NCBI GenBank assembly: GCA_963850425.1
Contig: CAWKLF010000001.1
Location: forward strand, 1,798,001 to 1,862,000
Direction: 5' to 3'
DNA from: Gp1-AA133 sp963850425
Lineage (GTDB): Bacteria > Acidobacteriota > Terriglobia > Terriglobales > Acidobacteriaceae
DNA length: 64,000 nt
The notes beneath the pieces were generated by a model. That model searched no databases. It was not told the DNA's origin and was given only the letters and a program-made list of their open reading frames with translations. The position numbers and the translations under genes were made by a program. Positions 35,577-43,796 of this stretch are shown one piece after another; the first letter of the stretch is position 1, and each line of letters begins with the position of its first letter.

Positions 35577-36869
35577 TTAGCCCCAGCGCGGTTGTTCGTC
35601 CAGGCTGATCCCCAGTGCAGTTTTCGCTACCACTTCATGCGTGAGGAAGGAATTAGCCGGGTGGATTCGGCCGAGACGCGCATCGCGGACTAATCGCTCG
35701 TAGCCGGAAGATCGGAAAATCCCGAAGCCTCCAATCACATCTAATCCAACGTCGACAACGCGCCAAGAGCCCTCAACCGCATGGTATTTGGCCGCGAAGA
35801 TTTTGCTGGGCCACTCGGCGCCGTGATCGACGCCATTTGACCAGTCCTGCGCGATCGTTTCCAGATGAGGTCCAATCGACTCAAGTTCGAGGACCATTTC
35901 CGCAATGCTGTGCTGGGCCTCGGGGTGATGAGCCATCGAGCGGGAGAGCGCCAGTGAACCTTTGCTTTTCACAACGGCGATGCATTGGTCCAACGCGCGC
36001 CTGGCTAGTCCGTAGTAAATGTTCCCGAAGCCCATCAGAGCCCAGGCAAAGACCGCGAGTACGAAAGAATCCATTCCGGCGGCGCCGGCGGGGACGACGC
36101 GCGCAATGTAACGGTCGGGGACGAACGCATTCTCCAGCACCGTATCGTCGCTACTAGTTGCTCGCATGCCCAATACGTCCCAAGTCTTCTTGATTGTGTA
36201 CCCCGGTGTATCGCGTGGCAGGAATGCGTGAACGATTTTTGGTTGGCCGGGATCGCTTAGGTCCATCCCATGCACGCCCAACCGGGTCCAGACCGGAGTC
36301 AGGCTGCCGAAGTGCTTGTGTCCTGTGAACCGGTAGCCCCCGTCGACACGTTCCGCCTTGGTGGTCGAGATAAGAACCGGCACGTCGTTGCCACTCTCCG
36401 CGTGTCCGGCTGCGAAGATTTCACCGGCAGCCGCCTCGCGCAAGATCCATTCCAGCGAGGAATCGCCCCGCCGCCAAAGGTCGGCTGCAACACCTAGCCA
36501 ATAAAGATGCATGTTTACTGCAAGAGCAGTTGCTGGCGCATAGTATGCTAACCGGCGTTGCTCTCTGCACACCTCGGCGAGGGCCAGTCCATGCCCTCCA
36601 AACTCCGAAGGTACGGGCAGAAGAAGATAACCCGCTGCCCGAAGCTCTTCGAAATCCTCGCGAAAAAAGCTGTTGTCCTGGTCATAAGAAGCAGCACGTA
36701 AAGCAAAATCCGCGAGCATTGCGTCGGTAAGCACGGTCTTCACCGGCGAAAAGGAATTCCCGTTTTTTCCGATAGGCGCGACGCGGTCCGCGCTTGCGTG
36801 CTCTTTGGAATCGAGTGCATTGGTAGCTGGGATCATATGCTTTTCCTGCTTCGGTAAGTTTTCGGACAT
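35577..36869 (-). CDS. Acyl-CoA dehydrogenase family flavoprotein
   Basis: 430 residues. The N-terminal helical domain (FFREDFEELRAAGYLLLPVPSEFGGHGL) leads to the beta domain (AAGHAESGNDVP, GGYRFTGHKHFGSLTPVWTRLGVHG, MRATSSDDTVLENAFVP) and a helical C-terminal domain (MVLELESIGPHLETIAQDWSNG, RSSGYERLVRDARLGRIHPANS). This is the acyl-CoA dehydrogenase fold binding FAD. The catalytic Glu position is not evident, so a related role such as a monooxygenase component is possible. An internal ATG at codon 12 has a better-looking AGGA and may be the true start. Confidence 0.8.
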   Translation of the reverse strand: MSENLPKQEKHMIPATNALDSKEHASADRVAPIGKNGNSFSPVKTVLTDAMLADFALRAASYDQDNSFFREDFEELRAAGYLLLPVPSEFGGHGLALAEVCREQRRLAYYAPATALAVNMHLYWLGVAADLWRRGDSSLEWILREAAAGEIFAAGHAESGNDVPVLISTTKAERVDGGYRFTGHKHFGSLTPVWTRLGVHGMDLSDPGQPKIVHAFLPRDTPGYTIKKTWDVLGMRATSSDDTVLENAFVPDRYIARVVPAGAAGMDSFVLAVFAWALMGFGNIYYGLARRALDQCIAVVKSKGSLALSRSMAHHPEAQHSIAEMVLELESIGPHLETIAQDWSNGVDHGAEWPSKIFAAKYHAVEGSWRVVDVGLDVIGGFGIFRSSGYERLVRDARLGRIHPANSFLTHEVVAKTALGISLDEQPRWG

Positions 36870-37201
36870 TCTACATCCACGATCTTCCTTTTCCGTTTCG
36901 CGGCTAATTGCACCCGTATATCTGCTCGATCATCCTCAGACATCGCGGCCAAAAAGAACGGAATGTGGTCATGTCAGCTTGACGGCGTGACTATCGTCCG
37001 AGAACGGCCACGCTTGCTGGACCTTAAGGTCTCGACCTAACGAACACGGGTCGCCGCGTCCGATGTAGCGCGGGCACCCACGCCCGGGCAGTGGCTAACG
37101 AAGCTTGTGACACCAGTCGGCAAGCTCTTCAGACACGGCAAACCTCACCAATCCTAGACCTTTCTTGGTCGAGGGCCCCCACGCTGTACGGATTGTACTG
37201 A
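36870..37201. other. Intergenic region, no gene seen
   Basis: About 330 bp between two genes on the minus strand. It should contain the promoter of the acyl-CoA dehydrogenase gene. No hairpin terminator or RNA gene stands out. Confidence 0.35.
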
Positions 37202-38275
37202 CTACGGCCGTGCTTCGTAGACGATGTTGAATGGTGTTTCGGTCGCCCGCCGGAAGCGGTTGAACCCGGCTGAAGTCACAACATCCCGAATTCGCGTCTC
37301 ACCCGCCTGTGCCCCCAGGCAGAGTCCCACTTCCTGGGATCGCGAGCACGGAGTACACAGCAGCGTCGAGAAAGAGTAGTAGACGCGGCCAACTGGGTTC
37401 AGGTTGTCCTGCAAATGATCGTTGGCGAAGGGCTCAACGATCATCCAAGTGCCATCCTTAGCCAGGGACTGCCGGACATGGGCCGCCGCACCGATAGGGT
37501 CTCCCATATCATGGAGGCAGTCGAAGACCGCGACGAAGTCGTAGTCCCGTCCGGGAAATTCTTTTGCTTTCGCAACTTCGAAGGTGACCCGGTCGGAAAC
37601 GCCTTCGCGTTGGGCCGCCTCGCGGGCACCTTCGATAGATTTTGCATGGTAATCGAAGCCGAAGAATCGGGATTTCGGGAATGCCTTGGCCATTAATAAG
37701 GTGGAAGCGCCCTTCCCGCATCCGACATCGGCCACGCGTGCTCCCGCTTCCAGTTTTGCTTTGACGTCCTGCAACGAAGGAATCCACGAGTTCACCAGGT
37801 TCGCCGCATAGCCCGGACGAAAGAATTTCTCGCACCCGTGAAAGACGCCGTCAACATGCTCGTGCCATCCCATACCGGCGCCGGATCGGAAGGCCTCTGC
37901 GATTTGCGGGACAGCCGCCAGCGAGCCCAGTGCCAGTTCGAATGCTCCTGGCAGATAGGCCGGGCTGTCTTCAAATGCCAGCGTGAAAGCTTGCTCTTCA
38001 CTCAGGCTGAATTTATTTGCGCTCTTGTCGTAGGTGATGTATCCCCCGGCCGCCTGCGAAGCCAGCCACTCCCGGAGATAGCGTTCGTCGGTCTGCGTTC
38101 TGGCGGCGAGTTCTGCGGAACTCATCGCGCCAGAGGCAAGGGCCTTGTACAGTCCCAATTTCTCGCCAATCACGACCATGCCGGTATGGACTGCAGCCCC
38201 GAGATCGGTTACGAATTGCCCAATGAAAGCGTTCAGTTTGTCGGTATCGATGATAGGAACGTGCGATGCGCTCAC
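37202..38275 (-). CDS. SAM-dependent methyltransferase with N-terminal winged helix
   Basis: Best read from GTG 38275, because AAAAGGAG lies ten bases upstream; the longer frame starts at 38344 without a ribosome site. That gives 357 residues. An N-terminal helical winged-helix domain (GLYKALASGAMSSAELAARTQTDERYLREWL) resembles Rv2258c-type methyltransferases. The Rossmann fold has motif I VADVGCGKGASTLL and FFGFDYHAKSIEGA, then FVAVFDCLHDMGDP. The substrate is not known. It follows a secreted-protein gene by about 100 bp on the same strand, so they may be co-transcribed. Confidence 0.85.
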   Translation of the reverse strand: MSASHVPIIDTDKLNAFIGQFVTDLGAAVHTGMVVIGEKLGLYKALASGAMSSAELAARTQTDERYLREWLASQAAGGYITYDKSANKFSLSEEQAFTLAFEDSPAYLPGAFELALGSLAAVPQIAEAFRSGAGMGWHEHVDGVFHGCEKFFRPGYAANLVNSWIPSLQDVKAKLEAGARVADVGCGKGASTLLMAKAFPKSRFFGFDYHAKSIEGAREAAQREGVSDRVTFEVAKAKEFPGRDYDFVAVFDCLHDMGDPIGAAAHVRQSLAKDGTWMIVEPFANDHLQDNLNPVGRVYYSFSTLLCTPCSRSQEVGLCLGAQAGETRIRDVVTSAGFNRFRRATETPFNIVYEARP

Positions 38276-38377
38276 TGTTTGTGTCTCCTTTTCTGAAGTT
38301 AGTGCCCGTTCGCTGGCGATCGCGGGGCTGATCCGGCCCATCATTTAAAACGGAAGACTACAATGCTCCGCTTCGTC

Positions 38378-39007
38378 TCAATTGTTCTGGCCCGCGAACG
38401 CCTGACACGACACGTCGGGATGCCAGTTCACAAAGGCGCCGTCTGGGTTGTCCTTCCACGCCCAAACATGCAGTGTGTAGAACGCCTGAAGTCCGAAGCG
38501 ATTGGGAGTGTCGAAGAAATGGAAAAGCTGTCCCATGAGTTGCGGTGGATCATGGGGATGGATAGCATTCCAAGCGTCGGCGAAGACCAAAAAGTCAGCG
38601 CCGGTCAGTCGCAGGCTACCGTCTGAGTTCGGTTCGTAGAGCACAATCTGAGGACGCGTAGCATCAAAGACGCCGGTTTTGTTTACTTCATCCAGCAGGT
38701 CCCCATTCAAAAAGTGGAGGCCCATTGCTCCCACGTCGTCTCCTTGCACGCAACCGAATATCAGGGCGTAGTGCTCACGTTTCGCCTCCTCTACATCCTT
38801 GAAGCGTTCGGTCGCTTCACGGACGGTTTTGATCAGAGCCCCGGCCCTCTTCTTCTGTTCTGGCGTCTGTAGGTGCGAGTGCCCTGCTTGCGCGAGAGCG
38901 ACACCGGACCCAAAGCTCATGAGAACCAGAGCCACGATGGAGCGTCGGAACGGCAACGAGAGCAGTTTGTTTTTCAGAGTTGTGGTGGGAATTTGCATTG
39001 TACTCAT
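38378..39007 (-). CDS. Conserved secreted protein of unknown function
   Basis: 209 residues from ATG 39007 (MSTMQIPTT), with AAGGAGATAAGTCC upstream; the frame is open 14 codons further. A signal peptide ends near ALAQA. The mature part holds blocks ERFKDVEEAKREHYALIFGCVQG, GLHFLNGDLLDE, RPQIVLYEP, LTGADFLVFADAW and YTLHVWAWKDNPDGAFVNWHPDVSC. No metal or catalytic motif is obvious beyond several His residues, and the family is uncharacterised. Upstream is a divergent promoter region shared with the regulator at 39267. Confidence 0.75.
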   Translation of the reverse strand: MSTMQIPTTTLKNKLLSLPFRRSIVALVLMSFGSGVALAQAGHSHLQTPEQKKRAGALIKTVREATERFKDVEEAKREHYALIFGCVQGDDVGAMGLHFLNGDLLDEVNKTGVFDATRPQIVLYEPNSDGSLRLTGADFLVFADAWNAIHPHDPPQLMGQLFHFFDTPNRFGLQAFYTLHVWAWKDNPDGAFVNWHPDVSCQAFAGQNN

Positions 39008-39266
39008 TGGACTTATCTCCTTTTGCGGGTCGAACGCTCTCGTCTGCAACTGCTTTGGGCCCAGCAGTTTTGCGGAGCCACCGTTTTGCTAGAATCCGCT
39101 CTGCAGGCCCATCGTGGCCATTTTGGAGCGCGCGACACGGCAGTGAGCCTCTCCCCAGTGGGTGCAAACTTACAAGCAGCAGCGGGGTAAGTAACGAAAC
39201 AACGCCAAAGAAAAGCCAAAATCGTGACGCAAAGGCTGCCTTGGTTTTTGCGACAATGGAGAACCT

Positions 39267-41846
39267 GTGGAGATGCATCCCCAGAACTACCAATTCGGCG
39301 AGTTCACGCTCGATGTTTCCAGGGGATGTGTCCTCAAAGCCGGGGAGGAGATCAAGCTTCGTCCCAAGGTGTACGAAACCCTCAAATACCTGGTGGAACA
39401 CCCGGGACGACTGATTGGCAAACAGGAATTGATCCAGGCAATCTGGCCGGACGCTTTTGTTACCGACGACTCGGTGGTGCAATGCACCCTGGAGTTGCGT
39501 CGCGCGCTTGATGATCGCAGCCAGCAGTTGCTGAAGACTGTCCCGCGCCGCGGATATTTGTTCACAGCCGAGGTAACCCAGGCTTCGGCGAAGCCGGAAA
39601 ATATTTCTGCGACGGTCCCGTTTAACTTGCCGGACGTCGGGAAGGTGTCGTCGTCGAGGATTGTCAGGAAACGACACGGCCTGCCGGTACCGCGCACTTC
39701 GCTTATCGGACGGGAGCAACAAGTCGCGGAGATTGTCGAGTTGCTGCTTCGAAGGGATGTTCGGCTGTTGACTTTGACCGGCGCGGGCGGTGCGGGAAAA
39801 ACGCGGTTGGCGCTGGCTGTAGCTGCCGCAATCGCAGATACCTTCACGGCGGGCGCTCAATTTGTGGGTCTGGCCTCGATCTCGCACCCGGACCTGGTGG
39901 CGACTGCTCTTGCCGACGCGCTCGAAATCCAGCAAGTCGCCAACCACAGCATCCCCCAACTCATCGGCGATCAACTGCGAAACTCGGGGTCCTTTCTTCT
40001 TCTGATGGATAACTTCGAGCAGGTGCTGCCGGCGGCGACCGTGCTGGCTGAAACCTTGGACGCATGTCCCTCACTCAAGATTCTGGTCACCAGCCGGTCA
40101 TGCTTGCGGATTTACGGAGAGCAGGAATTTCCCGTGAAGCCACTCGCAGAGAATGCGGCCATCGAGTTGTTTGTGCAGCGCGCGGCAGCGGTATGGCCTG
40201 ATTTTACGATTTCGTCGGAGAACCAACAGACGGTCCATGAGATCTGTTCACGCCTGGATGGACTGCCATTGGCAATTGAACTGGCAGCTGCGCGAACGAA
40301 AGTGCTTGCTCCCAGTGCCATTCTGGACCGGCTGCAAAGCCGATTGCAATTGTTGACCGGTGGTGCCCTCGACTTGCCCGAGCGGCATCATACCCTGCGC
40401 AACACGATTGAGTGGAGTCATGACCTCCTGAATGAGGTCGAGCGAAAATTGTTTCGCCGGCTTTCCGTGTTCGCCGGCGGATGCACGCTGGAAGCTGCAG
40501 AAGCGGTCTGCAACACAACTCGCGATCTCGGTATCGATCTGTTTGAAGGCCTTTCATCCCTAGTGGGTCAGAATCTGGTGCAGCGTGTCGACCGAACCGA
40601 GGCGGAGCCTCGTTTCGCGATGCTTGAGACCATTCGCGAGTATGCCTTCGAACGGCTTACGGAGAGTGGCGAGCAAGCTGCTGCGCATCGCGCGCATGCG
40701 GCGTACTGCGTAGTGCTGGCGGAAGAAGGAAATCCAGAACTAAGCCCCGCAGAGCGAAGTCGCTGGTTGACGCAATGTGATGCGGAAATCAATAACCTCC
40801 GTTTCGCTCTCGACTGGCTGTTTCAGACTGAGGATGTGGAATGGGGTTTGCGCCTCTGTGTAGCTCTGTTTCGGTTCTGGGATATGCGCGAGCATCTGAG
40901 CGAAGGTCGGGCAAGGCTGGAGGCGATTCTCCGCCTGGCAGGATCGGAAAGGCCAAAAGAGAGCGCCAGAGTTGCGCTCTTTATCGGCGCCTTGGCAACG
41001 GCGCAGGGAGACTATCCAGCCGCGGAACGTTATCTGCAGCGAAGCCTTTGTCTTTATGAAGACTTGGGCGATGAGTCAGGCATCGCCGCGTCGTTGAATG
41101 CGCTGGCGGTTTCGGCGCGAGATCGCGGTGACTATGCTTCGGCGCAGAGCAATTTTGAGCGCAGCCTCGCCTGCTGGCGTTTGCTGCCGGATCGGTTGGC
41201 AATCGCGCGTTGTCTTCACAACCTCGCGAATGTGGTGAAGGTGCGTGGCGACTATCCGCGAGCACGATGGGCCCTCCGGGAAGCAACGGAAATTTTCGAG
41301 GAACTTGGTGATCGCAATGGGGCCGCCTGGTCGATTAATCAGCAGGGCGATATCGAGCGGGAACAGGGTCATCTTGCGGAGGCGCGAGCACTGTATGAAG
41401 GGGCACTGGCCGTTTTTCGAAAAGTTGGAGACCCGTGGGGCACCGGCAGGTCGCTCACGGATCTCGGATACATCGATTGTGAGCAGGGCGAGAATCTGGC
41501 TGCGGGCGCGGCTTATCGCGAAGCCCTGGAAATCTTTGCGAGTGTGGGACACCAGCGCGGCATAGCGCGGGCATTGGAGGGATCCGCTTGCCTGGCGCTT
41601 GCTCGGGGAGACGCAGTGCGTGCACTGACGTTGGCTGCCGCCGCAGCCCATTCACGCCAACTGATCAGCACTCCACTTCCTCAAGCCGAACAACAGAAAC
41701 TCGATCGGACCCTGCTGCCTGCATGGAAGTCACTCAGTGAAGCGGAGGGTAAGAGGGCATGGGCAGCAGGTTCTGCCATGAATTTGGAGGAATCCATCCG
41801 ATACTCGCTGGAGGAGCCTGCTATTGGACCTCGGCAGGATCAATGA
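39267..41846 (+). CDS. wHTH-STAND ATPase-TPR transcriptional regulator
   Basis: 859 residues starting at GTG (or ATG 39273). Residues 5-105 are an OmpR-type winged helix (FGEFTLDVSRGCVLK, LRPKVYETLKYLVEHPGRLIGKQEL, TVPRRGYLF). Then a STAND NTPase: linker LIGREQQV, Walker A GAGGAGKTRLAL near residue 172, Walker B LLLMDNFEQVLP, and a winged region (RHHTLRNTIEWSHDLLNEVERKLFRRLSVF). The C-terminal half is TPR repeats. This AfsR/MalT-like layout senses a ligand by the repeats and uses ATP to switch DNA binding. It overlaps the DUF4242 gene convergently. Confidence 0.85.
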   Translation: MEMHPQNYQFGEFTLDVSRGCVLKAGEEIKLRPKVYETLKYLVEHPGRLIGKQELIQAIWPDAFVTDDSVVQCTLELRRALDDRSQQLLKTVPRRGYLFTAEVTQASAKPENISATVPFNLPDVGKVSSSRIVRKRHGLPVPRTSLIGREQQVAEIVELLLRRDVRLLTLTGAGGAGKTRLALAVAAAIADTFTAGAQFVGLASISHPDLVATALADALEIQQVANHSIPQLIGDQLRNSGSFLLLMDNFEQVLPAATVLAETLDACPSLKILVTSRSCLRIYGEQEFPVKPLAENAAIELFVQRAAAVWPDFTISSENQQTVHEICSRLDGLPLAIELAAARTKVLAPSAILDRLQSRLQLLTGGALDLPERHHTLRNTIEWSHDLLNEVERKLFRRLSVFAGGCTLEAAEAVCNTTRDLGIDLFEGLSSLVGQNLVQRVDRTEAEPRFAMLETIREYAFERLTESGEQAAAHRAHAAYCVVLAEEGNPELSPAERSRWLTQCDAEINNLRFALDWLFQTEDVEWGLRLCVALFRFWDMREHLSEGRARLEAILRLAGSERPKESARVALFIGALATAQGDYPAAERYLQRSLCLYEDLGDESGIAASLNALAVSARDRGDYASAQSNFERSLACWRLLPDRLAIARCLHNLANVVKVRGDYPRARWALREATEIFEELGDRNGAAWSINQQGDIEREQGHLAEARALYEGALAVFRKVGDPWGTGRSLTDLGYIDCEQGENLAAGAAYREALEIFASVGHQRGIARALEGSACLALARGDAVRALTLAAAAAHSRQLISTPLPQAEQQKLDRTLLPAWKSLSEAEGKRAWAAGSAMNLEESIRYSLEEPAIGPRQDQ

Positions 41847-42093
41847 GACGGCGGACTGCGGAGACACGGTCAGCGGGAATCCCAACCCTGCGGGCGTGCT
41901 CCCGAATGGTGTCCTCGTCGGGAGCGAGGTAAACGCAGTAGACCTTATCTTCGGTGACGTAGCTGTGAAGCCACTGAATCTGCGGTCCCATTTCCTTCAA
42001 CGTCTGCAAGGAACGCACGGCCAACTCTCGAATCTGCGTCTCTGACAACGTCCCGGCACCAGGAACCTCGCGTTCAATTACGAATTTCGGCAC
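41821..42093 (-). CDS. DUF4242 protein
   Basis: 90 residues from GTG 42093, matching DUF4242 throughout: FVIEREVPGAG, a helix with ELAVRSLQTLKEM, then WLHSYVTEDKVYCVYLAPDEDTIREHARRVGIPADRV. The fold is a small ferredoxin-like domain; one member is a nickel-binding protein. Its last 26 bases overlap the end of the ATPase regulator gene on the other strand. Confidence 0.85.
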   Translation of the reverse strand: MPKFVIEREVPGAGTLSETQIRELAVRSLQTLKEMGPQIQWLHSYVTEDKVYCVYLAPDEDTIREHARRVGIPADRVSAVRRLIDPAEVQ

Positions 42094-42259
42094 AATGAAA
42101 AAAGTTTAACACTAACGCATGGGTAATGGTTGAGCATCGGTTCGTCCCTATTCGACGTGTCCGATGTAATCGTCGTCAAACTTGGCCCGATGCTTTAACA
42201 CTTTCCGGATTGGAAATCAGAAGTCGGTTTGTGGAAAGCACGGTCTCAGTTTCGAGATT

Positions 42260-43594
42260 TTAAGGGTCGCGCTTAAGCGATGTTCTGGGCAGTCTTTTTG
42301 GGGGATGGATTTGGTGCGCCGACGCAATCTCGACCCGATTTCGTCCGCCCCGTTTGGCTGCGTAAAGAGCCTGGTCGGCTAAATTGAGCACGTGTGTTAT
42401 TTGAGTCTGCGTGTCCGAGGGCTCCGCGACTCCGATACTGACTGTGACCTGCAGGTTCCCCCTGGAAAGCGCGGCCTTCTTCTTCCGGCGTGCTGTCTTC
42501 TTGCGGGCCGCAGACGTGCGACGATCCGCACCGCGGGGTGCCGATCGTCGATCGGCCTTCGTGCGCAGGCGAAATGGATTTTCTTCAATCGCGTTGCGCA
42601 GATTCTCAAGATGGTCCAGTACTTCCTGGGCGTGGTTGTCAGGGAAGAGGATGGTGAATTCCTCTCCGCCAACGCGAAACGCTCGGCCGCCGCCCGTAAC
42701 GCGAGCCAGATTCGCTGCGACCATGCATAACACTTCGTCCCCGGTATCGTGGCCATAGGTGTCATTGACGCTCTTGAAATGATCGATGTCAACCGCAGCT
42801 ACGGTGTACGGAGCCTCCAATCGCAAGGTCGCATCATTGAAAGCGCGGCGCGACGGCAGACCGGTGAGCTCGTCGTGGTATGCCATTGCATAAGAAGTCT
42901 CCACAATGGAAACTACGAGGATAATGGCGGCAGACGCCACATAAGCTCTCGCCATGAGTCCGATCGCTCCGTTATTGAAGGCAAGGAAGAGAGCGAGCAG
43001 GGCCCAGGCGAATCCGCTTTCGACAGGCTTGGGACGCGAGATTGCACGCGTTACCAGAAACACCAGAACGACTGAAAATACTAATAAGGAGATTTGCGGG
43101 ATTGGTGTCCATGCCGACCAACTTCGACCGAAGATCGCCCCGTGAAACAAGTGGGAACCATTCGTTGGGGCGGGGCGACAGATTATGGATACGAAAACGG
43201 ACTGTATAAAAAGGAGTGCCAAACGAGGTACGGCCACAGAAATAGTGATGCCCCGTTCACGGGCGACCCCCAAAAGCGCGAAGTTTAGCGGCACCAGAAA
43301 CGAAACGGCTTCTAAAGCCGTGAGTCCGGAGCCAGCCAGGGGAACGCGTCCCTGAGCGAAGAATTCGATTGCCCGTTGCCCGAGAAAAAGGAGGACCAGT
43401 GCAGAAACAATACGACTGGAGTGAAACCTCCAAGCCAACAGAAGGCCGACGGCGAAGGCACTGTAGTAGCAGAAGTCGACCGCAGCCGCCGAACCGTGCA
43501 GCAGGCCGCTCTGAATGAGCCCTGCCGCCATCCCCAGGAGAAGGCCTCCGGGCATCACCAGGGACTTGAGCAGGCCATCACGGCGAAAAGTCAC
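42260..43594 (-). CDS. Membrane-bound diguanylate cyclase (GGDEF)
   Basis: 444 residues starting at GTG. About seven hydrophobic segments in residues 10-240 form a membrane sensor. The GGDEF domain follows (YHDELTGLPSRRAF, then AVDIDHFKSVNDTYGHDTGDEVL). The signature is GGEEF at residues 309-313, an active variant. The usual inhibitory RxxD five residues ahead is absent. Between the signature and VSIGVAE lies a strongly basic insert (KADRRSAPRGADRR, ARKKTARRKKKAALSRG). Cyclic di-GMP made here could act on the PilZ protein at 30821 and on motility-like components at 43.8-46 kb. Confidence 0.85.
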   Translation of the reverse strand: MTFRRDGLLKSLVMPGGLLLGMAAGLIQSGLLHGSAAAVDFCYYSAFAVGLLLAWRFHSSRIVSALVLLFLGQRAIEFFAQGRVPLAGSGLTALEAVSFLVPLNFALLGVARERGITISVAVPRLALLFIQSVFVSIICRPAPTNGSHLFHGAIFGRSWSAWTPIPQISLLVFSVVLVFLVTRAISRPKPVESGFAWALLALFLAFNNGAIGLMARAYVASAAIILVVSIVETSYAMAYHDELTGLPSRRAFNDATLRLEAPYTVAAVDIDHFKSVNDTYGHDTGDEVLCMVAANLARVTGGGRAFRVGGEEFTILFPDNHAQEVLDHLENLRNAIEENPFRLRTKADRRSAPRGADRRTSAARKKTARRKKKAALSRGNLQVTVSIGVAEPSDTQTQITHVLNLADQALYAAKRGGRNRVEIASAHQIHPPKRLPRTSLKRDP

Positions 43595-43796
43595 GGCAGG
43601 AAATCCTCACCCCTACGACTTGGTCTTCTTGATTATCTATGCAGGCAGTCCGAAGGTGAATGATCTTCGGGGTTCGGAGGAGGCCGAGGTGTGGTCATTG
43701 GTCACAACACCTTTGGGTAGTGGTCACAGCCGGAAAGTGGCTTGATTTTTTAAACTTGGCGAGGATTGCGGCGTTATCCCGAAGGGCGCCGGCAAC
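43595..43796. promoter_or_regulatory. Divergent promoter region with TGGTCA repeats
   Basis: About 200 bp between the GGDEF gene (minus) and the REC-FliM fusion (plus). Three GGTCA elements lie at about 43693-43697, 43700-43704 and 43722-43726, two extended as TGGTCACA. They could be operator sites for a regulator of the fusion gene; no clear promoter hexamers were identified. Confidence 0.3.
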
